From Tannerella sp. (GTDB lineage: Bacteria; Bacteroidota; Bacteroidia; Bacteroidales; Tannerellaceae), in contig JAISUX010000134.1 in the NCBI GenBank assembly GCA_031271805.1, forward strand, positions 1-46,402: a stretch of DNA of 46,402 bases, given 5' to 3'. How positions within the stretch are numbered: the first letter of the stretch is position 1; each line of letters starts with the position of its first letter. The translations under genes and the position numbers were made by a program. Below the pieces are notes generated by a model. The model ran no database searches and was not told the origin of the DNA. It saw only the letters and a program-made list of their open reading frames with translations. Shown here one piece after another: positions 26,240 to 35,101 of the stretch.

Positions 26240-27025
26240 TTACATCTCTCTCGCCATGCACATTGTCCTCATCTTACCCGACCTCTCGTCCATGAATGAT
26301 TTTATGTCCACTTCCACCCCATAAACCTGTTTTAGAAGGGTTTCCGTGATGACTGTCCGACAACTGTCCTGCCGCCGTACTTCGCCGTCCTGCACCACAA
26401 CGACGTCGGCATCGCAAGCAAAGGCATGGTCGGGAGAGTGCGTCGCCATTAATATCCCTAAAGAACTGCTTTTTAGACGGTTAATCTGACTAAGCAGGTT
26501 AATCTGGTTCCCAAAATCAAGGCTTGAAGCTGGCTCATCCATAATCAGGAATGACGGCTGTTGCGCCAAGGCTCTCGCGACAATTACCAACTGTTGCTCG
26601 CCTCCACTCAGCTGCGTAAAAATACGCTCACGCAAATGACTGATATTCAACCTTTCAAGACATTCATCGGCGATTATTCTATCGCGTTTACCTGGCGAAG
26701 CGAAAACACCGAGATGCGCCGTCCGCCCAAATAAAACCACATCCGAAACTTTAAACGGGAAAGGCAGCATCCGAACTTGCGGGATATAAGCTACCGTCCG
26801 CGCAAACTCGGCACGCGACCAGGAACCGATATCCCTGCCGTCAAGCAGGATTTCACCTTCGAGTAGCGGCATAACTCCGAGTAAGGATTTAAAAAATGTC
26901 GTCTTACCGGCGCCATTCCGACCGATGACACAAACCGTCCGTCCCGTCGAGACCTCAAAATTGACGCCTCTCAAAACCTCCTGACGCCGATAGCCTAAAA
27001 CCGCATTTCTAATTTCCAATTTCAT
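26240..27025 (-). CDS. ABC transporter ATP-binding protein (FecE/BtuD type)
   Basis: 261 residues. Walker A GRNGAGKTT (about 36-44), signature LSGGEQQ, Walker B FLIMDEP followed by ASSLDFG, and a switch His in MATHSPDHAF. This is the nucleotide-binding subunit that pairs with the FecCD-type permease encoded 11 bp upstream. It acts on the cytoplasmic face of the inner membrane, powering import of a metal chelate. Confidence 0.95.
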   Translation of the reverse strand: MKLEIRNAVLGYRRQEVLRGVNFEVSTGRTVCVIGRNGAGKTTFFKSLLGVMPLLEGEILLDGRDIGSWSRAEFARTVAYIPQVRMLPFPFKVSDVVLFGRTAHLGVFASPGKRDRIIADECLERLNISHLRERIFTQLSGGEQQLVIVARALAQQPSFLIMDEPASSLDFGNQINLLSQINRLKSSSLGILMATHSPDHAFACDADVVVVQDGEVRRQDSCRTVITETLLKQVYGVEVDIKSFMDERSGKMRTMCMAREM

Positions 27026-27036
27026 AACTTATACCT

Positions 27037-28035
27037 TTACCAAACCCGTTTGGTTGAAATCTTGAGTATTCCGAAAAACATAGGCGCCCCAAGCATTGAA
27101 GTGATGATTCCAAGCGGGATTTCGAGCGATGTGGCTGTCCGCGACAGATCATCGACAAGCAGCAGGAAAGTCCCGCCGATCAAGAATGACGCGGGCAGCA
27201 GAAAGCGGTGGTTAGGCCCTACGACAAACCGCGCCAAATGCGGAATTATCAATCCTATCCAACCAATCAGCCCCGTCACGGCAACTACCGAAGCCGTCAG
27301 CAGCGATGCGCAGACGATAACCGTCATTCTTAATGCCTTGGTATTCACGCCCATAGACATTGCTTCTTCCTCGCCGAATGAGAGGACGTTTAATTTCCAC
27401 GAAACCAACTGTAAAACCACGAACATCACAACAATGACCGGCGCGATGAATATTACCTCGCGCATTGTGATTCCCGAAAGGCTGCCCATGAGCCAAAAAA
27501 CGATGTCCGGCAGCCGCGATTCGCTGTCGGCCACATATTTCATCAACGAGACCAAAGCCCCGAAAAGCGAAGACGTAATCATCCCCGACAGCACAAGCAT
27601 AAGGATCCTATCGTGACCTACCGGCATGAAACGGCTGACAGTCACCGCCATAAATACCGCGCCCAGTCCGACAACAAATGCGGAGGCCTGAATAGCCGCA
27701 AGTCCCGACGAAAACAAAATCGCCAATGCCGCCCCGAACCCGGCGCCCGAACTGACGCCGAGGATATCGGGACTGACCATTGGATTCCTAAACAATCCTT
27801 GATAAGCAGCGCCGGAAACCGACAAGGCGCCTCCGGCAAGAACTGCCCCAAGTATCCTTGGCAACCGCACGTTCAACAGCAGCAACGGCAGATTCTCGTC
27901 CACCGCCCGCCCTGTGGTGATATACTCAACCATAGCTTCTACCGATATCGAATACCTCCCGATAGTCAGCGACACTAAAGCCGTAATAATCAACACAATA
28001 AACGCGATAACCAAACTTGCCGAAGAATACCTCAT
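27037..28035 (-). CDS. ABC transporter permease (FecCD/BtuC type)
   Basis: 332 residues from the ATG at 28035 (MRYSSASLV...); the frame extends to 28125 only with a TTG and adds no membrane segment. Family marks are GRYSISVEAMVEYITTG, the NVRLPRILGAVLAGGALSVSG segment, GVSSGAGFGAALAI and the C-terminal GLIGWIGLIIPHLAR followed by DDLSR. It forms the inner-membrane channel. First gene of the uptake operon: permease, ATPase, tetrapyrrole methylase, TonB receptor, binding protein. The order resembles haem/iron-chelate loci such as iht of Porphyromonas, as recalled. Confidence 0.93.
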   Translation of the reverse strand: MRYSSASLVIAFIVLIITALVSLTIGRYSISVEAMVEYITTGRAVDENLPLLLLNVRLPRILGAVLAGGALSVSGAAYQGLFRNPMVSPDILGVSSGAGFGAALAILFSSGLAAIQASAFVVGLGAVFMAVTVSRFMPVGHDRILMLVLSGMITSSLFGALVSLMKYVADSESRLPDIVFWLMGSLSGITMREVIFIAPVIVVMFVVLQLVSWKLNVLSFGEEEAMSMGVNTKALRMTVIVCASLLTASVVAVTGLIGWIGLIIPHLARFVVGPNHRFLLPASFLIGGTFLLLVDDLSRTATSLEIPLGIITSMLGAPMFFGILKISTKRVW

Positions 28036-28146
28036 AAAAACCTGTAAAAATTGCCAATAAAATACTTCCGCAATGAAATATGCAAAAAATGTGCCATCAT
28101 AGATAATATGCTTATAATGTGACAATTACGCCATATTACTAACTTG

Positions 28147-28170
28147 AAAAAATCCTACATTTATGTAGGA
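28147..28170 (-). terminator. Hairpin plus T-run upstream of the uptake operon (terminator or attenuator)
   Basis: A perfect 18-bp palindrome (8-bp arms at 28153-28160 and 28163-28170) is followed on the minus strand by six T (28147-28152). RNA would form a 7-bp stem with a UAAA loop and a U6 tail. It lies 112 bp before the permease start in a 253-bp gap. It could be an attenuator in the operon leader, a terminator against stray antisense transcripts, or a dyad operator. Confidence 0.5.
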
Positions 28171-28237
28171 AATCGTATGTGGTTTTTACAATAATGTCAT
28201 ATAAGTTTCCCGGCCTCCGATAATTTTTCCAGAAACA

Positions 28238-28269
28238 TTTGCACAGCTCGTTTTTTCTTCGTACATTTG
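28238..28269 (+). promoter_or_regulatory. Promoter of the MBL hydrolase gene (TTTG-N20-TACATTTG)
   Basis: TTTG at 28238-28241 and TACATTTG at 28262-28269 with a 20-bp spacer. The ATG at 28289 follows 19 bp later; a TTG at 28280 in frame would leave almost no leader, so 28289 is preferred. Confidence 0.72.
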
Positions 28270-28288
28270 CATAATATATTTGAATAAA

Positions 28289-28999
28289 ATGACACTGACA
28301 TACATCTTTCATAGCGGATTCGTGGTCGGAAGCGAGAAATCGGCCATAATCTTCGACTATTTCAAAGATTCCGAAGACGGTTTTGTTCACCGTCTGCTCG
28401 ATTCTTTCGACGGCGCAATTTACGTCTTAGCCTCGCATTGGCATCCCGACCATTTCAATTCCGAGATTTTACAATGGAGGTCGCAAAGGCCTGATATTAA
28501 GTATATTCTCTCGCGTGATATTTTGAAGAAGCGTTACGCTGCCGCAAGCGATGCGACGTTTCTGAAAAAAGGCGAGTGTTTTGAAGACGAAAACATTAAG
28601 GTTCAGGCCTTTGGTTCCACCGACGTAGGTGTGTCCTTTCTGTTGGCGACCGAAAGCAAACTCATTTTCCATGCGGGAGACCTGAATTTTTGGCATTGGA
28701 AGGACGAATCGACCGCCGAAGAAGTGCGGCAAAGCGAACTCGCCTTTCTTAACGAAGTGGACACTATCCGGCAAACGGTTGAGCGCGTCGATGTCGCCAT
28801 GTTTCCTGTTGATGCACGCCTCGGAAATGACTATATGCTTGGCGCTGAGATGTTTATCGAACGTATTCACTGCGAACTTTTCGCACCCATGCACTTCACC
28901 TCAGCCTACGACAAGGCCAACGCTTTTCGTCGATATGCCGAAAGCAAAGGCTGCCGCTTCGCCGCATGGTCAAAGAAAGGACAAAGCATAGATTTTTAA
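28289..28999 (+). CDS. MBL-fold (metallo-beta-lactamase superfamily) hydrolase
   Basis: 236 residues. The HxHxDH motif is at SHWHPDHF, with further metal-ligand regions at FHAGDLNFWHW and APMHF, so a two-metal site is likely. The short size and lack of signal or lipobox point to a cytoplasmic UlaG-like or general MBL enzyme. Substrate unknown. It has its own promoter and is 70 bp before the UbiA gene, which has a separate -7 box. Confidence 0.88.
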   Translation: MTLTYIFHSGFVVGSEKSAIIFDYFKDSEDGFVHRLLDSFDGAIYVLASHWHPDHFNSEILQWRSQRPDIKYILSRDILKKRYAAASDATFLKKGECFEDENIKVQAFGSTDVGVSFLLATESKLIFHAGDLNFWHWKDESTAEEVRQSELAFLNEVDTIRQTVERVDVAMFPVDARLGNDYMLGAEMFIERIHCELFAPMHFTSAYDKANAFRRYAESKGCRFAAWSKKGQSIDF

Positions 29000-29032
29000 C
29001 ATTTTAATTAGACGGAAAAACGGAAAAATTCT

Positions 29033-29040
29033 TAACTTTG
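29033..29040 (+). promoter_or_regulatory. Promoter -7 box for ubiA-nhaC-radical SAM
   Basis: TAACTTTG matches TAnnTTTG and is 29 bp upstream of the ATG at 29070. No clear TTTG at -33. Confidence 0.5.
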
Positions 29041-29069
29041 CCGCGTTTTTTGCGTAATTTTTATGATTT

Positions 29070-30068
29070 ATGAATAAAATTTTATTCTGGTTCAGGAACA
29101 CTCGCCCACATGCGCTACCGCAAAGTGTGATGCCTGCTATTGTGGCTTTTTGCATGGCTGCGGGGAGCACGGACTTTTCGTGCTGGCTGGGGGCGTTGGC
29201 TATTGTCGGGGTAGCCTTGGCTCATTCGAGCCTGAACCTTTTTGACGATTATTTCGACTGGCGCGTTAAGAAGTCCGATTATCGCAATGAGTTGCAACAC
29301 AAGGGCTTCCGGGCGAGAATCAGCAAATGCCCCTACCTTACATCCGGACGCGCGACGCTGCAGCAACTGCTTGCGGCCTGCCTGATTGTCGGCGGATTGG
29401 CATTATTTTTTGGCATTATAATCCTGTATTTCAGAGGATTAACGATATTTTGGATTGCATTAACGGCCGCCATATTAGGCATAGAGTACTCAGGCGCGCC
29501 TTTAAGGTTGTCGTACCGCGGGCTGGGTGAGTTAGTCATAGGGTTGATGTTCGGGCCGTTGTCTATGGCAGGCGTATATTATTCTGCTTGCGGGCAGTTG
29601 GATTGGGCTGTGCTGTTTGTATCGGTACCGGTCGGACTGTTGGTCGTCAACATCATTTATGTCCATTCGATAATGGATTGCGACCCCGACAAGGCTGTCG
29701 GCAAGATGACTTTCGCCGGGCTATTGGGAAATAAGACGGCAATGCTTGCGGCTCTGCTTGCACTGCTTGTGATTTCTTACGGCTCGATTATCGCAGGCGT
29801 TATACTTAGCTATCTATCTGTTTATAACCTGTTTGTGTTATTGACATTGCCGCTTGCTTGCAATCTTTTCTATTTGGTGCGGCAGTTTGTCGTGAATCCC
29901 GACAGGAAGTTCGAGCCAAAATGGTGGTTCGGCCCTTTCGGCTCATTCCGGCGTTTTGAGGCAGCCGGAATAGAATGGTTCATGCTTAGGTGGTTGCTGG
30001 CGCGGAATTTGCTTGCCTTTTTTTGCGTTATAATAATAATCGTAGTGCTTTTGCAGCGTTTTATATGA
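29070..30068 (+). CDS. UbiA-family membrane prenyltransferase (MenA-like)
   Basis: 332 residues with about eight or nine hydrophobic helices. The first Asp-rich motif is NLFDDYFDW (Asp59/Asp60/Asp63) and the second is HSIMDCDPDKAVGKMT; both bind the prenyl-diphosphate magnesium in the family. The nearest general match is 1,4-dihydroxy-2-naphthoate prenyltransferase, but the protein has a long tail (about 265-332, with FEPKWWFGPFGSFRR) and shares an operon with NhaC and a radical SAM enzyme rather than men genes, so the aromatic acceptor is uncertain. The stop overlaps the next start as ATGA. Confidence 0.87.
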   Translation: MNKILFWFRNTRPHALPQSVMPAIVAFCMAAGSTDFSCWLGALAIVGVALAHSSLNLFDDYFDWRVKKSDYRNELQHKGFRARISKCPYLTSGRATLQQLLAACLIVGGLALFFGIIILYFRGLTIFWIALTAAILGIEYSGAPLRLSYRGLGELVIGLMFGPLSMAGVYYSACGQLDWAVLFVSVPVGLLVVNIIYVHSIMDCDPDKAVGKMTFAGLLGNKTAMLAALLALLVISYGSIIAGVILSYLSVYNLFVLLTLPLACNLFYLVRQFVVNPDRKFEPKWWFGPFGSFRRFEAAGIEWFMLRWLLARNLLAFFCVIIIIVVLLQRFI

Positions 30069-31351
30069 ATAATAAACCGAACGGATGGGCATTGATGCCT
30101 TTGGGAGTGTTTTTCGCGCTTTATATCCTTACTTTCGCGCTTACGGGAAGTTTGGAAAAGGCGCCTATTACGATTGCTTTCCTGTTGACTACGGTCGTGG
30201 CGATTGCCTGTTCGAGAGGCAAAATAGGCGAGCGTATCAATGTCTTTTGTCGTGGGGCGGCCGACGAGACAATACTGTTGATGGTCGTAATCTTTGTGCT
30301 TGCCGGAGCGTTTGCGGGAAGCGCCAAGGGGATGGGAGCCGTGGATGCGACGGTCAATGCCGTGCTCTACCTGCTGCCCGAAAACATGATTCCTGCGAGC
30401 ATCTTCATTGCAGCCTGCTTCGTTTCGTTATCAATGGGAACGTCGTGCGGCACAATTGCAGCCTTGGCGCCCATTGCGGCAGGACTTGCCCCACAAATAG
30501 GAATCAGCATACCGGCGATGATAGGAATTGTCGTCGGAGGAGCGATGTTCGGCGACAATCTGTCGTACATCTCCGACACTACGATTGTAGCCACACGCAC
30601 GCAGGAAGTCCGTATGAAGGACAAGTTCATCGTAAACCTCAATATCGTACTGCCCGTAGCAATCCTTGTCATGCTGATCTATATATGGCAGGGATTCGGG
30701 CTTAAAGGCGAAATGGCCGGTACAGACATCGCCTGGCTCAAAATACTGCCTTATATTGTAGTATTAATCACGGCTTTAGCAGGGATAAACGTCATCGTCG
30801 TACTGCTTTGCGGCATTCTGCTGTCGGGCTTTATCGGGCTTTTGGATGCGGATTTCACGGCCTGGACATGGATGGCGGAAGCCAATAATGGAATATTGGG
30901 CATGAGTGAACTGATAATCGTCTCATTGATAGCAGGCGGTATGTTCAAAGTGATTCACTACAACGGCGGCATAGAATGGCTGATAACCAAACTCTTAAGA
31001 AAAATAAGCTCGAAGCGTACAGCTGAAGGCAGCATCGCTGTATTGATCTCATTTACAAATGTTTGCACCGCCAATAACACCATCGCCCTGTTAATCGTCG
31101 GCCCCATAGCCCGCAAAATCAGCGACAATTTCGGCATCGACCGACGGCGCACGGCAAGTCTGCTCGACACTTTCTCGTGTTTTGCACAGGGACTGCTGCC
31201 ATACGGCGCACAACTGCTGATTGCTTCGGGCATTGCAGGAATCAGGCCGATATCGATAGTCCCCCACCTTTATTACCCTTTCCTGCTCGGCATCGCAGCA
31301 ACGGTGGCAATCGTCTTCCAATGGCCGCGTAAATTCACACGTATAAAATAA
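30065..31351 (+). CDS. NhaC-family Na+/H+ antiporter-like transporter
   Basis: 428 residues from the ATG at 30065, which overlaps the UbiA stop (ATGA), so translation is coupled. About eleven hydrophobic helices. The SMGTSCGTIAALAPIA and GGAMFGDNLSYISDTTIVATRTQ segments, the latter with acidic residues in a membrane region, and the later FTNVCTANNTIALLIVGP repeat are characteristic of NhaC-type antiporters. Ion or substrate specificity is not readable; other members exchange amino acids or dicarboxylates. Confidence 0.88.
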   Translation: MNNKPNGWALMPLGVFFALYILTFALTGSLEKAPITIAFLLTTVVAIACSRGKIGERINVFCRGAADETILLMVVIFVLAGAFAGSAKGMGAVDATVNAVLYLLPENMIPASIFIAACFVSLSMGTSCGTIAALAPIAAGLAPQIGISIPAMIGIVVGGAMFGDNLSYISDTTIVATRTQEVRMKDKFIVNLNIVLPVAILVMLIYIWQGFGLKGEMAGTDIAWLKILPYIVVLITALAGINVIVVLLCGILLSGFIGLLDADFTAWTWMAEANNGILGMSELIIVSLIAGGMFKVIHYNGGIEWLITKLLRKISSKRTAEGSIAVLISFTNVCTANNTIALLIVGPIARKISDNFGIDRRRTASLLDTFSCFAQGLLPYGAQLLIASGIAGIRPISIVPHLYYPFLLGIAATVAIVFQWPRKFTRIK

Positions 31352-31362
31352 AAACAATTTAT

Positions 31363-32265
31363 ATGAAAAATTATAAGTCACTGATATACTTGCCTTTATG
31401 GTTTATGCGAGCGAGATTTTTCGGTCTGAAACGGCCGTTACAAACGGTTCTGTTTATCAACGACAAGTGCAACTTAGCTTGCAAACATTGTACGATTTAC
31501 AACAAGACCAATCCCGTAACTAAGCCATTTGCGCAGATTCGCGAGGAGTTGGAATATTCCTACCGGCTCGGCTCACGCTTCGTCGATTTCGAGGGCGGAG
31601 AGCCGACTTTATGGCGTGAGGACGACAAAGATTTGAACTCGCTCATACGACTTGCTAAGGAAATCGGGTTCTACTCAACCACAATAACCACCAACGCGCA
31701 ACGGCCTTTTGCCGACTCGGAGGCCGATTCAATCTGGGTGAGCCTCGACGGAATAGGCGAATATCATGACAAGATACGTGGGGACGGGGCTTTTGACCGT
31801 TTAGTCGAAAACATAGCGACGGCCAAACACCCTGCCTTGAGCGTCAACATGGTAGTCAATTCGCTGAATTACCCCTCAGTCGAGGAGACAATAGATTTCG
31901 CCCGTTCTAACCCACACATCAAGTCGATATCAATAAATTTCCATACGCCTTTTGCCGGTAGCGAATACTTGTTGCTTGACCATAACAAGCGGTGCGAAAT
32001 TATCGACTTAGTAATCCGCAAAAAACGCGAAGGCTATCCTATAATGAACTCCATATCAGGTCTTAAGCTCATGAAAGACCTCAATTTCAAGAAGCAGTGC
32101 TGGGTCACTAATTTCATAATGATCGACGGCACGCGCTATGCGGAATGTCAGGGGCGCGCCGCCGGAGTGTGCGACCGTTGCGGATTCGCAATGGCCGGCG
32201 AGATGAACGCCGTTTTCAACCTGAAGCCCGACACTATCGCCGCAGGAATAGGTTTAAGGGGGTAA
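31363..32265 (+). CDS. Radical SAM protein with extra C-terminal cysteines
   Basis: 300 residues. The [4Fe-4S]/SAM motif CNLACKHC uses Cys36, Cys40 and Cys43; GGEP is at 79-82, a SAM-contact segment. Near the C-terminus Cys246, Cys262, Cys270 and Cys273 (CQGR...CDRCG) could bind a second cluster. The layout resembles HpnH/SPASM-like enzymes that modify lipids, peptides or cofactors. It follows NhaC by 11 bp. A role in altering the product of the UbiA prenyltransferase is possible but only contextual. Confidence 0.85.
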   Translation: MKNYKSLIYLPLWFMRARFFGLKRPLQTVLFINDKCNLACKHCTIYNKTNPVTKPFAQIREELEYSYRLGSRFVDFEGGEPTLWREDDKDLNSLIRLAKEIGFYSTTITTNAQRPFADSEADSIWVSLDGIGEYHDKIRGDGAFDRLVENIATAKHPALSVNMVVNSLNYPSVEETIDFARSNPHIKSISINFHTPFAGSEYLLLDHNKRCEIIDLVIRKKREGYPIMNSISGLKLMKDLNFKKQCWVTNFIMIDGTRYAECQGRAAGVCDRCGFAMAGEMNAVFNLKPDTIAAGIGLRG

Positions 32266-32290
32266 ATGAAAATTTCATGCCGCATACGCA

Positions 32291-32319
32291 TTGTTTTCGA
32301 GAAATTTACGCTAACTTTG
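32291..32319 (+). promoter_or_regulatory. Promoter of the leuS fragment (TTG-N18-TAACTTTG)
   Basis: TAACTTTG at 32312-32319 with TTG at 32291-32293. It lies 62 bp upstream of the ATG at 32382 and is independent of the radical SAM gene. A TAG directly before the ATG in the same frame rules out a longer in-frame upstream part. Confidence 0.6.
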
Positions 32320-32381
32320 CAGGCGATTTGCAGCATAACGCCGCATCTTTACACATATAATTAATTGATTATAAATAGTTT

Positions 32382-33560
32382 ATGACAAAAAACAAGAAAT
32401 ATCCGCTCGAACTGGCGACCATGCCCGGATTTGCAGGCAGTTCGGCTTACTATCTGCGATACGAAGACCCGCACAATCAGGAGGCTCTCGTATCAAAGGA
32501 AGCCAACGATTATTGGGGAAACGTTGACCTGTATATCGGAGGAACCGAACATGCGACGGGACACCTGATTTACAGCCGTTTCTGGAATAAATTCCTCCAT
32601 GACCACGGATATGTCAAGGATGAAGAGCCGTTTCGCAGACTTATCAACCAGGGTATGATTCAGGGGCGCAGCAACTTCGTTTACAGGATTAAGAACACAA
32701 ATACGTTCGTCACATACGGCCTGAAGGACAAGTACGATGTCACGCCGATTCACGTCAATGTCAATATCGTCTCGAATGACATACTTGATATTGAGGCATT
32801 TAAAAACTGGAGTCCGGAATATAAAACGGCGGAATTTATCCTTGAAGACGGCAAGTACGTTTGCGGCTGGGCGGTCGAAAAGATGTCGAAGTCGATGTTC
32901 AACGTGGTCAATCCCGATGATATTGTTGAGAAATTCGGGGCTGACACGTTGCGGATGTATGAGATGTTCCTCGGACCTATAGAGCAGTCCAAACCGTGGG
33001 ACACAAACGGCATCGACGGCGTTTCGCGCTTTCTTCGCAAACTCTGGAACCTGTTCTTCAAGGGCGACGATTTCAGCGTCTCGGACACACAGCCAACCCC
33101 CGACGAACTCAAATCGGTGCACAAACTCATCAAAAAAGTCGGCTATGACATCGAGAACTTCTCGTTCAACACGTCCGTCGCTGCTTTTATGATTTGCGTC
33201 AATGAACTGACGGCGCTTAAATGCAACAAACACGCTGTCCTTGAGCCTCTTATAATTGTACTGTCGCCTTTCGCGCCTCACATTAGCGAAGAACTGTGGC
33301 ACAGGTTAGGATACACGACGACGGTTTGCGATGCGGCCTGGCCTGAGTACGACGAAAAATATTTAGTCGAAAACGTCGTCACCTACGCGATTTCGTTCAA
33401 CGGCAAGACCCGTTTTAGCCTCGAATTGCCCGTCGGACTGCCGCGGGAAGAAATCGAAAAAGCCGTATTGAACAACGAAAATTCGGCGAAATGGATCGAC
33501 GGCAAGACGCCTAAAAAAATCATTGTCGTGCCGGATAAAATCGTCAACATAGTATTATAA
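32382..33560 (+). CDS. leuS: C-terminal part of leucyl-tRNA synthetase, alone
   Basis: 392 residues. They match the last part of a Bacteroidota LeuRS from the YPLEL...[15 protein letters not shown] region to the end: [19 protein letters not shown] (53-71), [11 protein letters not shown] (89-99), the leucine-specific-domain region, KMSKS at 167-171, the anticodon-binding helices and the small C-terminal domain. The HIGH motif and CP1 editing domain, about 550 residues, are absent, and no in-frame sequence precedes the ATG (TAG immediately before). There are no frameshifts, key motifs are intact and a promoter is upstream. YitT and RdgB follow, an order I recall for leuS in Bacteroidales, so this looks like the native locus. 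It cannot charge tRNA alone; a partner is needed. Confidence 0.9.
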   Translation: MTKNKKYPLELATMPGFAGSSAYYLRYEDPHNQEALVSKEANDYWGNVDLYIGGTEHATGHLIYSRFWNKFLHDHGYVKDEEPFRRLINQGMIQGRSNFVYRIKNTNTFVTYGLKDKYDVTPIHVNVNIVSNDILDIEAFKNWSPEYKTAEFILEDGKYVCGWAVEKMSKSMFNVVNPDDIVEKFGADTLRMYEMFLGPIEQSKPWDTNGIDGVSRFLRKLWNLFFKGDDFSVSDTQPTPDELKSVHKLIKKVGYDIENFSFNTSVAAFMICVNELTALKCNKHAVLEPLIIVLSPFAPHISEELWHRLGYTTTVCDAAWPEYDEKYLVENVVTYAISFNGKTRFSLELPVGLPREEIEKAVLNNENSAKWIDGKTPKKIIVVPDKIVNIVL

Positions 33561-33568
33561 ACGTCATT

Positions 33569-34441
33569 ATGAATGACTATTTAAATAAACTCTACCACAC
33601 GTTAAAGGATTATTTCCTGATATTTGTCGGGACGGCGGTATATTCGTTCGGCTTCAACGGTTTCATCATCTCGCAGGAAATCGTGCCGGGAGGCTTGACA
33701 GGCGTCGGGTCGTTGCTCTATTACGTGACCAAGATTCCGGTATCGCTCTCTTATGCGGTGATCAACGTGTTCCTGCTTGGCTTCGCGTTCAAGATACTCG
33801 GTCGGCGGTTTGTCATCAACTCGATGTTCGGCATCGGCTCGCTGACATTCAACCTTTGGCTTTTCGAGTGGCTTCTACAGGGGAAAGCCCTTGTTGAGGG
33901 GCAGGCTTTCATGTCGGTGCTAATCGGAGGAGCGTTGTGCGGCGCCGGTTTGGGCGTCATTTTCTCGTCCAACGGCAGTACGGGCGGCACCGACATCATC
34001 GGCGCAGTTGTCAATAAATACAAGAATATCTCGATCGGAAGGGCTTTACTGTACTGCGACTTCATCATTATCGCCTCGTCATACCTGATTTTCCACGATA
34101 TCGACAAGATCGTCTTTGGATATGTCGTGATGTTTTCCGAAATGTACGTCCTCGACCGCGTCCTTAATGCTAATAATCAGTCGGTTCAGTTCATGATTTT
34201 CTCGAAAGAACATGAAAAAATCGTAAATTTCATCATCCACGACCTTGAGCGGGGTTGCACTATACTTGACGGCAAGGGCGGCTATTCGGGACGGCTCGTC
34301 AAAGTCGTCGTACTCTTAGCCAAGAAACGTGAGAGTTCGATGATCTTTCGCATGATTAAAAATATTGATAAACAGGCATTTATAACACAAAGCAATGTAC
34401 AGGGAGTTTATGGCGAAGGATTTGAAAAAATCAAAACCTGA
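33569..34441 (+). CDS. YitT-family membrane protein
   Basis: 290 residues: about five or six hydrophobic helices, including GLTGVGSLLYYVTKIPVSLSY and SNGSTGGTDIIGAVVNKY, then a soluble C-terminal DUF2179-type domain of about 80 residues (GCTILDGKGGYSGRLVKVVVLLAKKRE). This matches the YitT/DUF161-DUF2179 family of unknown transport function. It starts 8 bp after the leuS fragment, so it shares that transcript. Confidence 0.9.
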   Translation: MNDYLNKLYHTLKDYFLIFVGTAVYSFGFNGFIISQEIVPGGLTGVGSLLYYVTKIPVSLSYAVINVFLLGFAFKILGRRFVINSMFGIGSLTFNLWLFEWLLQGKALVEGQAFMSVLIGGALCGAGLGVIFSSNGSTGGTDIIGAVVNKYKNISIGRALLYCDFIIIASSYLIFHDIDKIVFGYVVMFSEMYVLDRVLNANNQSVQFMIFSKEHEKIVNFIIHDLERGCTILDGKGGYSGRLVKVVVLLAKKRESSMIFRMIKNIDKQAFITQSNVQGVYGEGFEKIKT

Positions 34442-34516
34442 TTCCCTAAATCCCCGCTTTGCCGACACGGTACAATTTAATTCCCGTTTTCACGTTATAA
34501 TTAAAATTTGGGAAAA

Positions 34517-35101
34517 ATGAAGACAATTGTTTTTGCGACAAACAACTCACATAAACTCGATGAGGTGCGGGCGATCGTTTCCGACAGCATCGAAATAGTC
34601 GGCCTGAAAGATATCGGCTGCAACGATGATATTGCCGAGACAGCCGACACTCTCGAAGGCAACGCCCTGCTGAAGGCGCGTTACGTCAAAGAGCGCTTCG
34701 GTTATGACTGTTTTGCCGACGATACCGGTCTTGAGGTTGAGGCTTTGGGCGGCGAACCGGGCGTCCGTTCGGCGCGCTATGCCGGCGACGCCCACGATTC
34801 GGAAGCCAACATCGTAAAACTGCTCAAAGCCCTTGAGGGCGCGACCAACCGCAAAGCCCGCTTCCGCACAGTTATATCCCTGATAATCAACGGAGAGGAA
34901 AAATTTTTCGAAGGCATCGTCGAAGGCCGTATTATTGAAGAAAAACGCGGTAAGTCGGGCTTTGGCTACGACCCTGTTTTCATTCCCGACGGTTACGACG
35001 AGACATTCGCCCAATTAGGCGCCGACATCAAAAACGGCATAAGCCACCGCGCTGTAGCAAGCGGCAAACTTGCCGAATATCTAAAGACATATATGATATG
35101 A
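34517..35101 (+). CDS. rdgB: dITP/XTP pyrophosphatase, RdgB/HAM1 family
   Basis: 194 residues from the ATG at 34517 (a TTG three codons earlier is rejected). The family marks are all present: [11 protein letters not shown] (substrate grip), [23 protein letters not shown] (metal and base contacts), [11 protein letters not shown] and the terminal SHR. It hydrolyses non-canonical purine nucleoside triphosphates (dITP, XTP) to monophosphates, keeping them out of DNA. Its stop overlaps the next start (ATGA). Confidence 0.95.
   Translation: MKTIVFATNNSHKLDEVRAIVSDSIEIVGLKDIGCNDDIAETADTLEGNALLKARYVKERFGYDCFADDTGLEVEALGGEPGVRSARYAGDAHDSEANIVKLLKALEGATNRKARFRTVISLIINGEEKFFEGIVEGRIIEEKRGKSGFGYDPVFIPDGYDETFAQLGADIKNGISHRAVASGKLAEYLKTYMI

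Noticed and set aside
28036..28288. Cobalamin riboswitch before the uptake operon
   Set aside because: No B12-box-like sequence or long structured leader is seen; only the short hairpin at 28147-28170.
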